A stretch of 64,000 bases of DNA, from positions 17,070,136 to 17,134,135 of the forward strand of contig JACGWO010000013.1 in assembly GCA_034509735.1 (NCBI GenBank). Direction: 5' to 3'. The DNA comes from Sesamum alatum (lineage: Eukaryota > Streptophyta > Magnoliopsida > Lamiales > Pedaliaceae). Numbering within the stretch: position 1 is the first letter of the stretch; each line of letters begins with the position of its first letter. Positions 50,282 through 61,998 of the stretch are shown here, one piece after another. Below the pieces are notes generated by a model that searched no databases, had not been told where the DNA came from, and saw only the letters and a list, made by a program, of their open reading frames with translations. The translations under genes and the position numbers were made by a program.

Positions 50282-52151
50282 ATGGCAAGCAGCATCATAT
50301 GGGTTCTTCCTCTTTGCATTCTCTTCATTTCAGCTTCTGCCAGTGTTCAAAGTAAGAATTTTTCCAGTATTCGGACTCCATTTTCATGTATATATGAACT
50401 CTTCTGCTTAACTGTTCATTGCAATGCTCGAGTATTGGTATAGATTCAAACGGGTTTTGAATAGGATTTTCTTATGGTTACTTGATCTGTTGGTTGATGA
50501 ACTTGGGGTTTCTTTAGTTGGATGGTTGATTTTCTGCGCTTCAGCAAATTTTTTGCTATTGGGATCTTTTTATGTATTGGAATGGATGAATGTTATTAAT
50601 CGAAAGTACATTCAGTCTTGTCGGCTATTAATATCGAACAGAGACAAATTACAAGCAATCGTAATAATAATATAACATAAACTAACATATAACTATTACA
50701 ACAGCAAATAATACCCCTAATGTATTGGATTCGAACCCATGATCTCTAGGATTCAACTTCCTCATCGGCCGCTATTGGGATCTTGTACATTCATAAATTA
50801 CTAGTCTTCTTTTCAGTTAGTCTAAGAGCAGTTTTGGGCTTCCAAAAATCTTTGAGAAGTTGAATATAACAGGGGATATTGTTCATATGGAGCTTTGATT
50901 CTTGATCTTGAATCGTCACACGCAAGCAAGCTCGTAGTAATTAGTTGTGCTCCGGTATTCAGTGTTTACAATTCATGTTGAAGATGGCTTCTTTTCTCTT
51001 ATCTGGGCTGGGGAAAGTAAATAAAGTAGATATGGTGATGCTACAATCTTAATTTGTCGGCTGGCTATGATGCCGAATGAATGTGGAAGCATTGGCCTTT
51101 AAGCTAATAGGAAAGCGTATTAATGTCCCGAAGAATTGAATTGTATCTTCTTTGAATAAGCATTTGATATCATTTCAGAGTTTTGTAGTTTATGTACTTT
51201 GGATTACTACTATTTCTATCCACTATTCCATATATGCTTCTTTCAAACTGCAAATTTTGCCTTTCTTGATTAGTGCTCAATCTGTAGAATTTCCACATAT
51301 CGCATTAGTCTTTCTTGTGCTCACTATTTGTAAAATGATGAACATGTGTGTGCCGTGTGATTAATATTGTAGGCTAACATAAGAAACGCAACCCGAATCA
51401 ACGGTTAAAGAATATGACTTATGAAGAGAAAACAAGACAGGCAACAACAAGCACAAAGCTTGTGTTCATTTTGATGCAGAATATCTGTTCCATATTGCAC
51501 TGTCTCAACCAAACTTGTCGGTTTTTTTATGGTTGAAACGCAGGTAATGTGGCGGATAACCCTGCTGATCAGCTAGTGGCTGCAGTTAACAGCAATAGAA
51601 CGGCAAGTAAATCATCATCCTTGTACAGCAATGCCGGCCTTGCATGCATTGCGCTCCAATACATCAAAGCATACCAAGGCGACTGTGGTGTGGTTGGGGG
51701 ACCAAATGCCAAAAAACCAGCTGACTCAGAGTTTGTTGATACCTTTGCCCCCAACTGCGGTGTTGAGGCAACGAGCCTTACTCCAATCACGGGACGTCTA
51801 CTTGGATGCCAGTCTAGTTATGTCAAGCCATCAGTGGCATTTTCAGAGATCCTGATGAAAAATGAAAAGAGCATTGAAATTCTCCAAAGCAAGAACCACT
51901 CGGAGGTCGGAGCCGCTGTGAGCGGCTCGGACGGTGGTGGGCCGTATTTCTGGTGTGTGCTGTTTAGCAACGGGAAATCAAACAACAGTTTTGTGTTGGA
52001 AGGACATGTTGCCAAGATAAGTCGGCCCGGATGCTTTAGTGGCGCCAATGATGACTGTAGTGGTGCTATTGCTTTGTCCGGAACCTTTCATCTTTCGCCA
52101 ATTGCACTGACAGGTTTGATCGCACTGGCTTATTATGCATTGGGAATTTGA
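50282..52151 (+). CDS. GPI-anchored cell-surface protein, At5g19250 type
   Basis: Two exons, 50282-50351 and 51544-52151, are joined by a 1.2-kb GT-AG intron and give 225 residues. Residues 1-21 are a signal peptide (hydrophobic VLPLCILFISASA). The mature part keeps the Cys pattern of the plant family of uncharacterised GPI-anchored proteins, with AGLACIALQYIKAYQGDC and YFWCVLFSNGKSNNSF. N-glycosylation sequons include NRT (41-43), NHS and NNS. The C-terminus ends in a hydrophobic tail (LTGLIALAYYALGI) after small residues, typical of GPI attachment. It should sit on the outer face of the plasma membrane. The molecular role is unknown. The intron carries a SINE-like copy. The gene looks intact. 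Confidence 0.9.
50645..50775 (-). repeat. SINE-like copy in intron 1 of the GPI-protein gene
   Basis: On the minus strand a B-box-like motif GGGTTCGAATCC lies near 50727-50738, within 'gagatcatgggttcgaatcc', typical of tRNA-derived SINEs. The related 'gaattcgaatt' block at 53640-53735 may be another, poorer copy. Borders are approximate. Confidence 0.45.
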
Positions 52152-52431
52152 TGTTATCGTTGTTTGCTGCTAAGCAGCATCAGATTGATTTATACGTTCT
52201 TGATTGTAAGTGTGCAAATATCATAAGTTTTGAGTATATCTTTCATACTGATTGTCATGATTCATGTAACATTTGCGGGGTGACCGGAGTGAAATGTCCA
52301 TGCTTGTGAGTTTCTGAGCAATCACTGTATCAAACTGTTGACGATGTGCATATATATATATATATAATATTTATTTGCAGTTGTATTGGTAAAAGATAAC
52401 ATGAATGATCAAGATTCCTGAATAAACTTAA

Positions 52432-52930
52432 GGGTTAATTACACTTGGACTCCCTCTAAAAATGTGAAATTATACTTTTCCCCAGAAAAATTTTGAAATT
52501 ACACTTACACCTCTTTCGAAAATTTATCGTTTACACCTGACCTTCTTTCATTGAGGTTTCGACGGGAAGTGCTACCGTCAACAAAAATAATTACTTAAAT
52601 TTTCAATTTTGCCTCTCATTTAACAATTTTCATGTATATTTTTGTACTTATAAGGGGATAAATGCAATATATACATATGGAGTGAGGTTAACATTATTGC
52701 ATTTTCCCACTTACAAGTACAAAATTATACATTAAAATGTTAAATGGGAGGCAAAATTGAAAAATAATGTAATTATTTTTGTTGACGTCAACATTTTCCA
52801 TCGAGCCTTCACGAAAGAAGGTTAGGTGTAAACGGTGAATTTTCAGAGGGAGTGTAAATGTACTTTTGAAACTTCTTTGGGAGAAAGTGTAATTTCGCAT
52901 TTTCATAGGGGATGCAAGTGTAATTTAGCC
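52432..52930. mobile_element. Foldback MITE, family 2 copy c
   Basis: The left end 'agggttaattacacttgg' and the right end 'gcaagtgtaatttagcct' are inverted copies. 'cctgaccttctttcattgag' pairs with 'cacgaaagaaggttaggtg', and the arms meet near 52680. It closely resembles 15786-16270 and lies about 280 bp after the stop codon of the GPI-protein gene. Confidence 0.8.
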
Positions 52931-53074
52931 TAAACTTAATTGATCAAATCAGATTTTCTGTTGCAAAATCTATTCTATTTTTTACTCCATTCACCACACA
53001 GACACCCATGTGTCTAATTCTTATTTTTTCCCAAAATAAAATATATGATGTCATCCTTATACATGTATTGTAGT

Positions 53075-53287
53075 GGGGATAAATGCAATTTACCCCTCAT
53101 GATATAAGAAATGAGCAAAAACTCCCATGTGAAAAGATATTTAGCAAATTATCTCCCTGTGTTTTGAGAAATGAAGCAAATTACCCCACATCAAGGGAAA
53201 ATACAAAGGGATAATTTGCTAATTATTTTTTTACGGGAATATTTTTACTTATTTTTTATATCATATGGGATAAATTGCATTTATCCC
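53075..53287. mobile_element. Small foldback MITE, family 3 copy d
   Basis: The left arm 'ggggataaatgcaatttacc' and 'catgatataagaaatgagc' pairs with the right arm 'atatcatatgggataaattg' and 'catttatccct'. The core keeps 'gaagcaaattaccccac' and 'gggataatttgct'. This is the best-preserved copy of family 3 in the window. Confidence 0.75.
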
Positions 53288-53639
53288 TATTGTAGTGTAG
53301 TGCAGTAGGGTTCAAAACTTTTGCCTCCTCTTGTGAACACTTTGGTGCTGTAATGCTGACTGCTGAGGTGAAAAGCTCCCACATTGGAAAAATCTGAAAA
53401 GAAAAGGAGATTTTCTTGTACTAATTTCTAACTTGAAAGTTGCAATGGGACCTATCCTTAGCTGGCTTCAATTCTATGATCCACATATTGCTGTATATGA
53501 CATTTGCATGAATACATTATGAGTAAAATTTCATTGACTTTGGTTTTCATTTTCTCACTCCACCAATTTATATATTATTGTATACAAATGTTCAAGAATT
53601 ACTCTTTTTTTATATATATAAATTTATTTATGCACACGC

Positions 53640-53740
53640 ACTCATCCGTACTCGAGCACCCACCTCAAATTCGAATTCAAAACTTCTAACAAGAGATCTT
53701 GATGCTCAAATCGTTGGACTGTCCCTAAAGACAAATAGTC
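53640..53740 (-). repeat. Possible degraded SINE-like copy
   Basis: Contains 'gtactcgagcacccacctca' and 'aacaagagatcttgatgct', reminiscent of the blocks at 325-620 and 2035-2180. The match is weak. Confidence 0.3.
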
Positions 53741-53799
53741 AGGAAATTACACTATATTAACTTATCAATGAGAGGAATGATTTGACTAGTATGAAGTTG

Positions 53800-53965
53800 T
53801 ACTGGTTTTGTTACGATTTGAACCAATTACATGACAATTGGAATACACTTGTCGTGTGATTGGTGTACAATCCAAAGAAAATGATCAATTATATAGCCAA
53901 TGTATCACACTTACTGAGTAATTGATTTGGTTCAATATTCAGACCTAATTCAAGTAAGAATTTTT
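53800..53965. repeat. Interspersed repeat, family 5 copy d
   Basis: Contains 'gatttgaaccaattacatga', 'acacttgtcgtgtgattggt', 'gtacaatccaaagaaaatg' and 'gagtaattgatttggttc'. Its left and right ends are loosely inverted ('gatttgaaccaatta' against 'taattgatttggttc'). Confidence 0.55.
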
Positions 53966-54533
53966 CGACTTTCTAAATGTAGATTGATTGTTATTCCCAA
54001 AACATTATATATGATAAATGAAAGTAAAAAAAGAAGAAATAACAGTAGTAATAAAGTAGTGCTTGGGTGGATGTTAAAATTGTTTTCCATTTTGAATAAA
54101 GTATTAAGTTGGCTTTTCTCAGGTAGCATAAATGCCTACACCAAAATTCCATCACCCCTCTTCCTGCTCATGCACATCAAATGAAATGAATATGAGCCTT
54201 AAATGATGAACCAAACTCATTCAATTCTTGAACAAATCTGCAATTCTCCGACCCACATTTCATTTCTTCATTTTACCCTTTGAATTGTAAAATAAAGTGG
54301 TAAAAATACTACCAAAAAATAAATATATAATAAGTATGAGTGTGAAATAATTTTATATCGAATATATTTTAAATTATATTTCATTTACTAATGCGTTTCA
54401 CATATATATATATATATATATATAGTTTTATACTCAATTTTATTTTATTTTTTCTAATCGTAACATCATATCATATTGTATTACATAAATTACTAACTAC
54501 CTGTGCAATATAATTAAGAAATAGGGTAAATTA

Positions 54534-54933
54534 TCTTGAAATTTGGCATAATTATGAATACTCCTTCGTTGTTTAATAAATTACAAATATCACCCTAAGG
54601 TTTGTAACCGTCTAATAAATAATCCATATTTATGAATGAATTGACCAAAATGCCCTTATGCACTGAATTATTTTTTTATTTAATTCTTAAATTTTGTTGG
54701 ACTATAATGCGTAGGGATAGCTTTTTTGAAGTTTTTTGACAGAGGAGCAATAACGCAATTTGCCTCGACTGATTCTTTTAACAAATTTAATAAAAAATTC
54801 AAGGGCAAAATGATCTATTTTAAGCTCTTTGATTAAAAATTACAAACCTCAAAAGGGTATTTATAATTTTTCAAACAGCGATGAGGTATTTATAATTATG
54901 TCAAACCTCAAGGGAGGTGGTTGTAATTTATAC
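54534..54933. mobile_element. Foldback MITE, family 1 copy c
   Basis: The left end 'gggtaaattatcttg' pairs with the right end 'ggtggttgtaatttatac'. 'tttggcataattatgaat' pairs with 'tataattatgtcaaacctc'. The core keeps 'gaccaaaatgccctta' and 'gggcaaaatgatctat'. It is inverted relative to copies a and b by the order of these core motifs. Confidence 0.75.
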
Positions 54934-55360
54934 TAAGAGATAATCTAAATAGACAATCATAAAAATGAATTTGTGATACTTCTTTTACAAAAATCAAAAC
55001 TATGTGGATACTTTACAACTTTATTTAATCTATGTTCTTTTAGAGAACAATTATAGTATTATTACTCGAAAATGAAACAAATACATAATAACTCTTCAAT
55101 GTAGGGCAAATTAATGTAATATGTTGATAATAGTTACTCAAAGATGATAAATCATTGTAATATCAAAAGAGGGAAGAATAAAAAATTACAAATATATATA
55201 TATACACACACTTAAAAAACAAATATATCAAACGTTAGCATTCATAAATTCGTCGTGATCCAAACAAAACTTTAGTTGGATTCACGTAATAATATTATGT
55301 CAATCTGAATTGGATTTTAGTAACATGACATTGCAGAATCGGCATATCGTATTACAGTAA

Positions 55361-55648
55361 TCTATACTATTATATAAAGAAAATTTCCTTCACACTCACA
55401 AACGGCAGTTAATTACACTGTTGTACCATTTTTTATGAGGTCAAAAATGCCCTTCAACCAATAATATAACCAACTTATTTAACTTTCAAAGTTTCACTAA
55501 TTGATAAATTAATTTTTTTTTCTTTCTTTGATTTTTTTAATGTGATGTAATGGTTTATATTTTACTCTTATTTATAATAATAATATATTTTAAAGCATAA
55601 AAAAATATTTATTATATGCACGCAGGGACGGCGTGCTACAACAGCTAG
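55361..55648 (+). mobile_element. Non-autonomous Helitron, 288 bp, intact ends
   Basis: Begins TCTATACTATTATATAAAG directly after A, ends CTAG directly before T, and has a perfect hairpin GCACGC-AGGGACG-GCGTGC at 55618-55636, nine bases before the CTAG. These are the full set of plant Helitron end signals. There is no coding sequence. Confidence 0.85.
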
Positions 55649-55924
55649 TATAATAATACGACAAGCGGTATATCAGATTATACTACGCATATAAAAATAT
55701 TTGTGCAAGGGCATAAAGGTAACAAACAAGGCAACATTTTCTTTTCATAAAATACCATGAAAGATGAAAAAATAAATTTGAACATTCTAAATATTCTTCA
55801 ATTTTTAACTATAAATATTAGCATTAGTCACACTAATAATGAGATAAATTATCATTATTACCAAAAAAGAAAAAAAAAAGAAAAGAAAAACTACATATAC
55901 ACTAATGTAAAAAGAAAACAATGT

Positions 55925-56094
55925 TTTTAATCACAAGCGGTTACTTACACAAAGACATTAATTTTTTGTTATCTCGATAATGCTCTTAAGTTGTTTTTTT
56001 TCTTTTAAATGTGATGTGTTAGTTTATATATATATATATATATTTTCTTATTTATGATATATTTTAAAATATAAAATATTATTTATTATAGGAA
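55925..56094. mobile_element. Helitron-like fragment
   Basis: Shares 'gcggttacttacac', 'aatgctcttaag' and 'ttaatttttt' with the bodies of the Helitrons at 17349-17601 and 9062-9268. It has no terminal signals of its own and is followed directly by the family 4 MITE. Confidence 0.35.
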
Positions 56095-56600
56095 TAATTA
56101 TACCCTCTGCCCTAAGGTTTGGTGTAATTACACGTAGACCCCCTATGATTTGGAGAATTACATCTAGTACTCCCGAGGTTTGTTTTTGTCTAATAAATAG
56201 GTGTTTCCGTTAGTCAAAATTCACCGAATTTGCTGATATTAACAAAAAAATTTAATGAAAATCGGTATTTTTTCTTGATTGACTTATTATTGACTTGTTA
56301 CAAGCCAAACAAATCTATTATGACTAAACTATCTTTATAACTGTGAAGATATACCTTCTCCCATACATTATCGTGTGAAGATACATATAGATAGTTTGGT
56401 CACAAAGAAGATTTATTTACCTATAATAAGTCAGTAATAAGTCAGTCGATGGTAAATATTGATTTTCATTCGATTTTTTGCTAATATTAATAAATTCAGT
56501 GAATTTCGATTAATGGAGGAATTTATTTGTTAGACAAAAACAAAAATTAAGGATACTAGATATAATTTTTCAAACTATTGAGAATTTATATGTAATTATA
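56095..56600. mobile_element. Foldback MITE, family 4 copy b
   Basis: The left end 'taattataccctctgcccta' and 'gtttggtgtaattacacgta' pairs with the right end 'tatatgtaattatactaaat'. 'gattgacttattattgactt' pairs with 'aataagtcagtcgatgg'. Same layout as 18231-18751. Confidence 0.7.
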
Positions 56601-56650
56601 CTAAATTTCAGAAAAAATATATATATATATATAATTATCGGTTTATTATA

Positions 56651-57072
56651 TCTATACTATTATAAAGGGAAGAGGGTTTATAAACTCAAAATGGTAGTTA
56701 TGATACCACTACACCAAATTATTATAATACCAAAAATGCCCTTAAACTTCCCTACTCATATTGAATTAACTACTCAATCAAGTTTTTTAAAAAAAATTAA
56801 TTCCATGCAATTAATATACTCAAAAAATAAAATTTACTCTCATTTTGTTTAAATTTATTGTTGATTGAAATAGAAATAACAGATATTGGGAAACTTTTTA
56901 ATTTTTAATTTAATTTGAGTAAAATATTTATTGATAATTAACACATTAGAAAAAATTATCGGACAATTTTTATACGTGAGATTGTAAGACAATAAGAAGT
57001 TAAAATATACAAGAACAAATTATGAGCTTTAATAAAACAAAAAGATATGCGCGCAGATACTGCGTGCCATAG
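56651..57072 (+). mobile_element. Non-autonomous Helitron with mutated 3' end
   Basis: Begins TCTATACTATTATAAAGGG directly after A. A near-perfect hairpin (GCGCGCAG-ATA-CTGCGTGC) lies close to 57045-57067, but the expected CTAG after it has changed to 'catag'. The body keeps 'aaaaatgcccttaaa', as in 55361-55648. Non-coding. Confidence 0.65.
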
Positions 57073-57807
57073 TGTGTAGTGAATACAAAAACCACGTACA
57101 ACGTCGACTAGCAAGGAAGTACATATAGATACATATATAAATGCAATGCGATCCGAGTCACCAAGAAAAGCAAGAAAAGGGCCACCTTCCATAACTGGCA
57201 GTTCGTCAATAAAAATTCTCTGTTTCTACCGAAATCTGAATCCCTCTTTCCTCTGCTTTACCTTTCAATTTCTAATCTCAATCACAAGTCATCGTCAATG
57301 AATTCAGATTCTCTAATATATACATATAGCTACTTCTTTCTATATTCATATTATCATCAGCACAAGTATTTTCACTCTCACATTACCTAAATGCCCTCAC
57401 AGAATCCTCTTAAATGATGGTGAAACCGTTACATTAACGCGATTCAAATCCTCTTTTATCACCGCTGCTCTGCTCGTGATCCGCCTAACTCTCTATGTGT
57501 TTATTTTGGTTTGAATCTCAGTCATTCTTGGGTTTCTGTTTTGATTATTTATTCTTGGTTTTACTTTTGAAAGGAAGATTGGAACTTTACTCTTTCTTGT
57601 GAAACTAAAGAATTCTTTTATTTTAAAGCCCTGAATGCGTTTTGGGTTTGATCTTACCCTCTTTCTTTTATCTGTTATTGTTGAGGTCGGTTTTCTTTTC
57701 AATCATCCAAACCCCAAGTTTTTTCCCTAAATTTTTGTTGGGTTTTTGTTTAAGTTTCAATCTTGACTTTTCTTGGAACGGTAGTGCTTCGTTGAGATTT
57801 GTTTAGA
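57073..57807 (+). promoter_or_regulatory. Promoter and 5' leader of the RAD7-like gene
   Basis: Pyrimidine-rich leader-like DNA ('ctctttcctctgctttacc' near 57244) precedes a T-rich stretch up to the start codon. A GT-AG leader intron is possible but cannot be fixed. The Helitron at 56651-57072 borders it on the upstream side. Confidence 0.35.
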
Positions 57808-60800
57808 ATGAAGAGGGCGAATGAGGTTGTTGAGGAGGGGAGTGAAGACTTGGGGTTAAAGAAAGTTAGGTTATTCAATGGGAGTTGTGGCGCTTTACAC
57901 AGAAACGAAGGTGATGAAGAGAGAGCTCTTGTTGGCACTGCACCAGCGGATATAGATGGAGACCCTTTTGGAAATATAGTCCCTGATAATCTTGATAGTC
58001 AGAGTCTTGATGGGTTGAAGGATTCCAATATATGGGATTTTGATATAAATTTTGATTTAATTTTTGGCAATGAAGAGGAGCAGAAAGGTTTAGCTTTTGA
58101 TCTTAACATTCCAGTGAATACAACACAGGGTGGTGGGATAGAGGAGGGCTGTTTAGAATATAGTCAAGGGCCCATGATAAATCAGAACAGAGTAGAGATT
58201 ATTGACGTTGCATCAGATGATAGTGATAGTGAGGTGGAAGTTATAGGTTATACATTTGGTTATAGTGCAAAGGGTAAACAGATAGAATTAGAGACGCCTT
58301 ACGATAGGATGGAAAATTTGAGCCTTGAATTGGCAATGGTTAGGATGGATAATGATGCTGCCGAAAGTAGTTTAGTGACTGGTGGTAAGAGGAGGAGATA
58401 TACCAGGGAAGAAAAGGGGAAGGCTAATATTGTTGATGAATCATGGTTATCTCTAAAGGCAATTGAGTTGGATTTGCCGACTGATTATTATGAATCAATC
58501 AGGAGTACTGAGCCTACAGAAGATATTGAAGCTGGAACATGGCAGCCGGCAGCATCAGATGCAAGGAGTGAATTGGCTGAAAGAGCACTAAGACAAGCTG
58601 AACAAGCTGAACAAGCTATAAGAATTAGAGAAGCCTTAACTCGGGAAAGTTGGAGAGAAGCTGCTAAACGATTTGCGCGTATAAACTATCCTGATCAGAA
58701 TAATGGGAACGAATCTTCTAGTCAGAAACAAGGATCACCTACTTCAAGAGCTGTAGAACAACTAGGAAAGTCGCCTGGCCCTTTCTCTGAAGCTCTTAAG
58801 ATGGTAAGAGGAAGAACTTCAAAGCGAGCTGCTCAGCAGTTGATTGAGTGGAAACCTTCAGAAGAAAAGCAGAACCGAAACATTACGGCACCATTTGTTC
58901 CTTCGCTACTGGATCTGTCACTGAATGCTCTTGCTGAAAATGCCGAGGGAATAGTGTCACTTGAACTGGTTCCAGATAACCTCCGTAGAAGACTAACTGA
59001 CATGCTGTGTGATATGCGTAAAATGAATCTCAATGTTCTGAACCTTCTGTTACAAGGATGTCCGACTGAGATTCGCATAAAAAATTGCTCATGGCTGACT
59101 GATAAACAATTTCAGCAGACATTTCGGAATTGTCGGACAAAAGATTTGAGGGTAACCCATTCTTTCTTTCTTCTATATTTATATAAGCATTATGAGTCAT
59201 TGTGCTAAATGCTAATGAAGCTTCCATAGTGTAATAGATACAATTTCATATTCCTATATATGTTTATGATCAAATTGGTTCTTCTCATCTTAATTTTTAC
59301 CTGTCTTTTGTTTGAAGAAGTACGTTATATATCTCCTTTGGGGCTCAATGTCCCTCGCTAGTTCTTTCATTGTTACTCTATATGCCTGAGTCCTGATAGC
59401 TGAAGGAATTTAACGTAATATGTCTGTAATTCTAAATCTCGCCAATGTTCATCTTCTTGAGGCATGTATAAACTCCTGCCTAATTGCTGTAGACAAGGCT
59501 GGGAGTGATATATTTAAGGTCAAAAGATGTAAAATCTCTGTTGTCCAATTATCAATTGTTATTGGCATGCGATCCTGCATATCTTACTCAGTATTAGATT
59601 GAGTCATGGATCTAAGTACGTATCGTAAACAGATTATTCACTTTCCTCTTAGGATTAAATCATTGATGGATGCCTAATATGACTGAGATTAAGTGAAATG
59701 CACAAGCTGTCAACGATTGTAATGGTTGTTTGAGCATTTGCATCATCTTGTCTTATCATGAGCTTAAAATTTTGAGATTGGGCTGAACTCCTGCTTGTTT
59801 GAATTGATGTGTGGTTTTTGGTTGTAGTACTGCTGGTGTTGTATTTATTTCATTTCTGTCTTACTGTGAATCTTTATGCGAAGCAAACTATTTATGGCGA
59901 TATGGATGCAGGTGCTTCAACTTGACCTGTGTGGGCAGTGCATGCTTGATTTTGCCTTCAGGGATACATTAGCTCAATCCTCAAATATTTTCTCCAGTCT
60001 AGCTATTGTGTCCCTTAGAGGTGCTTGCCGTTTATCAGACAGTGGGCTTAAAGACCTTGTTATGTCAGCACGAGCTCTGCAGTCTATTAATTTAGGCTAC
60101 TGCACCCTTCTGACTTGCGATGCAATCAACACCATAGCTGAGTCTTTGGGATCGAATTTGAGGGAGCTTTATATCGATGATTGCCAAAAAATAAATGCAA
60201 TCTTGATTCTACCGGCATTTAAAAAGTTTAAACATTTGGAAGTGTTATCAGTTGCCGGCATACACACCATAACTGATCAATTTGTTAGTGAAATGATTGC
60301 AGTATGTGGTCAAAGTATTAAGGAGCTTGATTTGGCTGACTGCCTGTAAGTTGATTTTTATTAGTCCCTCTCTCTGATAGATGCATATGTTAGGTTCTAA
60401 CTGTTTTCTACTTTATGCTAAGCAGTGCACTGACTGATTGCTCTCTCAAAACCATCGGTAACAATTGTGCTGATTTATGTGCACTGAACATTGCAAACCT
60501 GCACAACTTGACAGATCTGGGATTGGAGTATCTTGCCAATGGTTGTCAATCAATTCGAAAGCTCAAACTTTGTCGCAATGGGTTCAGGTTTCTGTCAATT
60601 CCCCTTTTCAGCTTTCTTCTTTAAAACTCTGCAGATTCATGGACTTGGTGTTTTTCCATGATTATAAATTATAAGTGTCAAACCAGATATAAACTACAGT
60701 AACTTAAATATGGCTTTTCTTCTGCATGTTAGTGATGAAGCTATGGCAGCATTTCTGGAAAGCTCTGGGGAGTCTTTGACGGAACTTTTACTGAATAGTA

Positions 60801-61611
60801 TGACAAAGGTATTGTTATCTGGATTCGGCTATCTTTTACGTGTTTTAAAAGTCACTGTACCTCTACAATTTTAGTGGCATATGTTGCATTTGCATCTTTC
60901 CTACTCTATCTGTGACATTGGCTCTTTTATCTACCCTGGCCATGATATGATCACGCATGTGTTAAGGGCAACTACCGTCAAGACAATAGGGACCTCATTT
61001 GTAAGATACATATATGTCTGTAAATGTTAATAGAAAAACTATACCTTCATTATGTTGCTGATGAGGCAATTTACGAGATTCTGATTAACTTTTGATGCTT
61101 GTAACTAATTAGTGATATTTAGCAGGTTGGGCCAAATACTGCCTTGTCCCTCGCCAAACGTTGTAGAAAGTTGTTAAGTTTGGATATATCATGGTGTCGC
61201 AGAATTACTAACGAGGCTCTAGGGTTGATTGTCGATAGTTGCTCATCACTGAAGCTGCTCAAAGTCTTTGGTTGTAGACAGGTTTGTTCGCCACAATAAC
61301 TTATTTCTTCCTGTAATCATACAACAGTTTGTTGTGGTCCCAACGGATCCCAAATCTATTTGGACAGCAACTGGGGAAATCTAAGAGCTTCCCTGCATTA
61401 TTCTAGTCGATGTAATTCTCTGTCTATGTTTCTGTTTCTGCAGATCACAAATGTATTTCTGAATGGGCACTCGAATCCATTCGTGAGGATAATTGGGTTA
61501 AACCTGACTCCGATACTGGATCATGTAAACTTGCTTGAACCTGAGCAAGTGTTATTACGCTATTCACCTCTGACAATGAGCACGGAAGTCTGGAACAGAG
61601 AGATCGGTTAG
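57808..61611 (+). CDS. RAD7-like leucine-rich repeat protein
   Basis: Exons 57808-59151, 59912-60345, 60426-60587, 60733-60808, 61126-61281 and 61444-61611 are all GT-AG and in frame, giving 779 residues. The acidic N-terminus has DLNIPV at 98-103 and a SUMO-interaction-like core with acidic serines (VEIIDVASDDSDSE, 130-143). A basic KRRR at 195-198 is a likely nuclear signal. A charged helix follows near 255-290 (ALRQAEQAEQAIRIREAL). The C-terminal half holds Cys-type LRRs such as SLAIVSLRGACRLSDSGLKD and CRKLLSLDISWCRRITNEAL. This plan matches the plant protein annotated as DNA-repair RAD7/Rhp7-like. In yeast, Rad7 acts in global-genome excision repair and as a ubiquitin ligase adaptor; this role in the plant is inferred. 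ATG 57808 is the first in frame after a stop-containing leader. Confidence 0.85.
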
Positions 61612-61998
61612 ATGTTAAAATGTAAATTTCTGGATCATAAACACCGGACGGTGGCTCCGTTTTCATCATAGATCATATATGGCATTTACATATATAAGTG
61701 TCTCTAACCTAGACCATAATGCATCAAAATATACTTTTTGACTGGATTGCAGGGTCTGCTAATATTAGTCCTTATATACTCATAGACCCATCTGATTGCC
61801 AATTTGATCATATTCGACTAATGTCAAAAACTTGTTGGCCGTGCTCAGATGCTATTTAACATGTGCATCATTGATTGGATATGCTAAAAACATGGATATA
61901 TACACATCTCATCATGAGGGCTGGATGCAGATGGTGAAAAGATGGAAGTACCAAGACCTCTTACAATAGTTTCACCTGAATTGGTGATAATGACAGCT
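61612..61998. other. Shared 3' flank of two convergent genes
   Basis: 387 bp between the stop of the RAD7-like gene and the stop of the small membrane protein gene. It presumably holds both untranslated regions and polyadenylation sites. No other feature is seen. Confidence 0.45.

Noticed and set aside
53504..53760. Two overlapping frames after the GPI-protein gene
   Set aside because: AT-rich low-complexity translation overlapping a SINE-like remnant.
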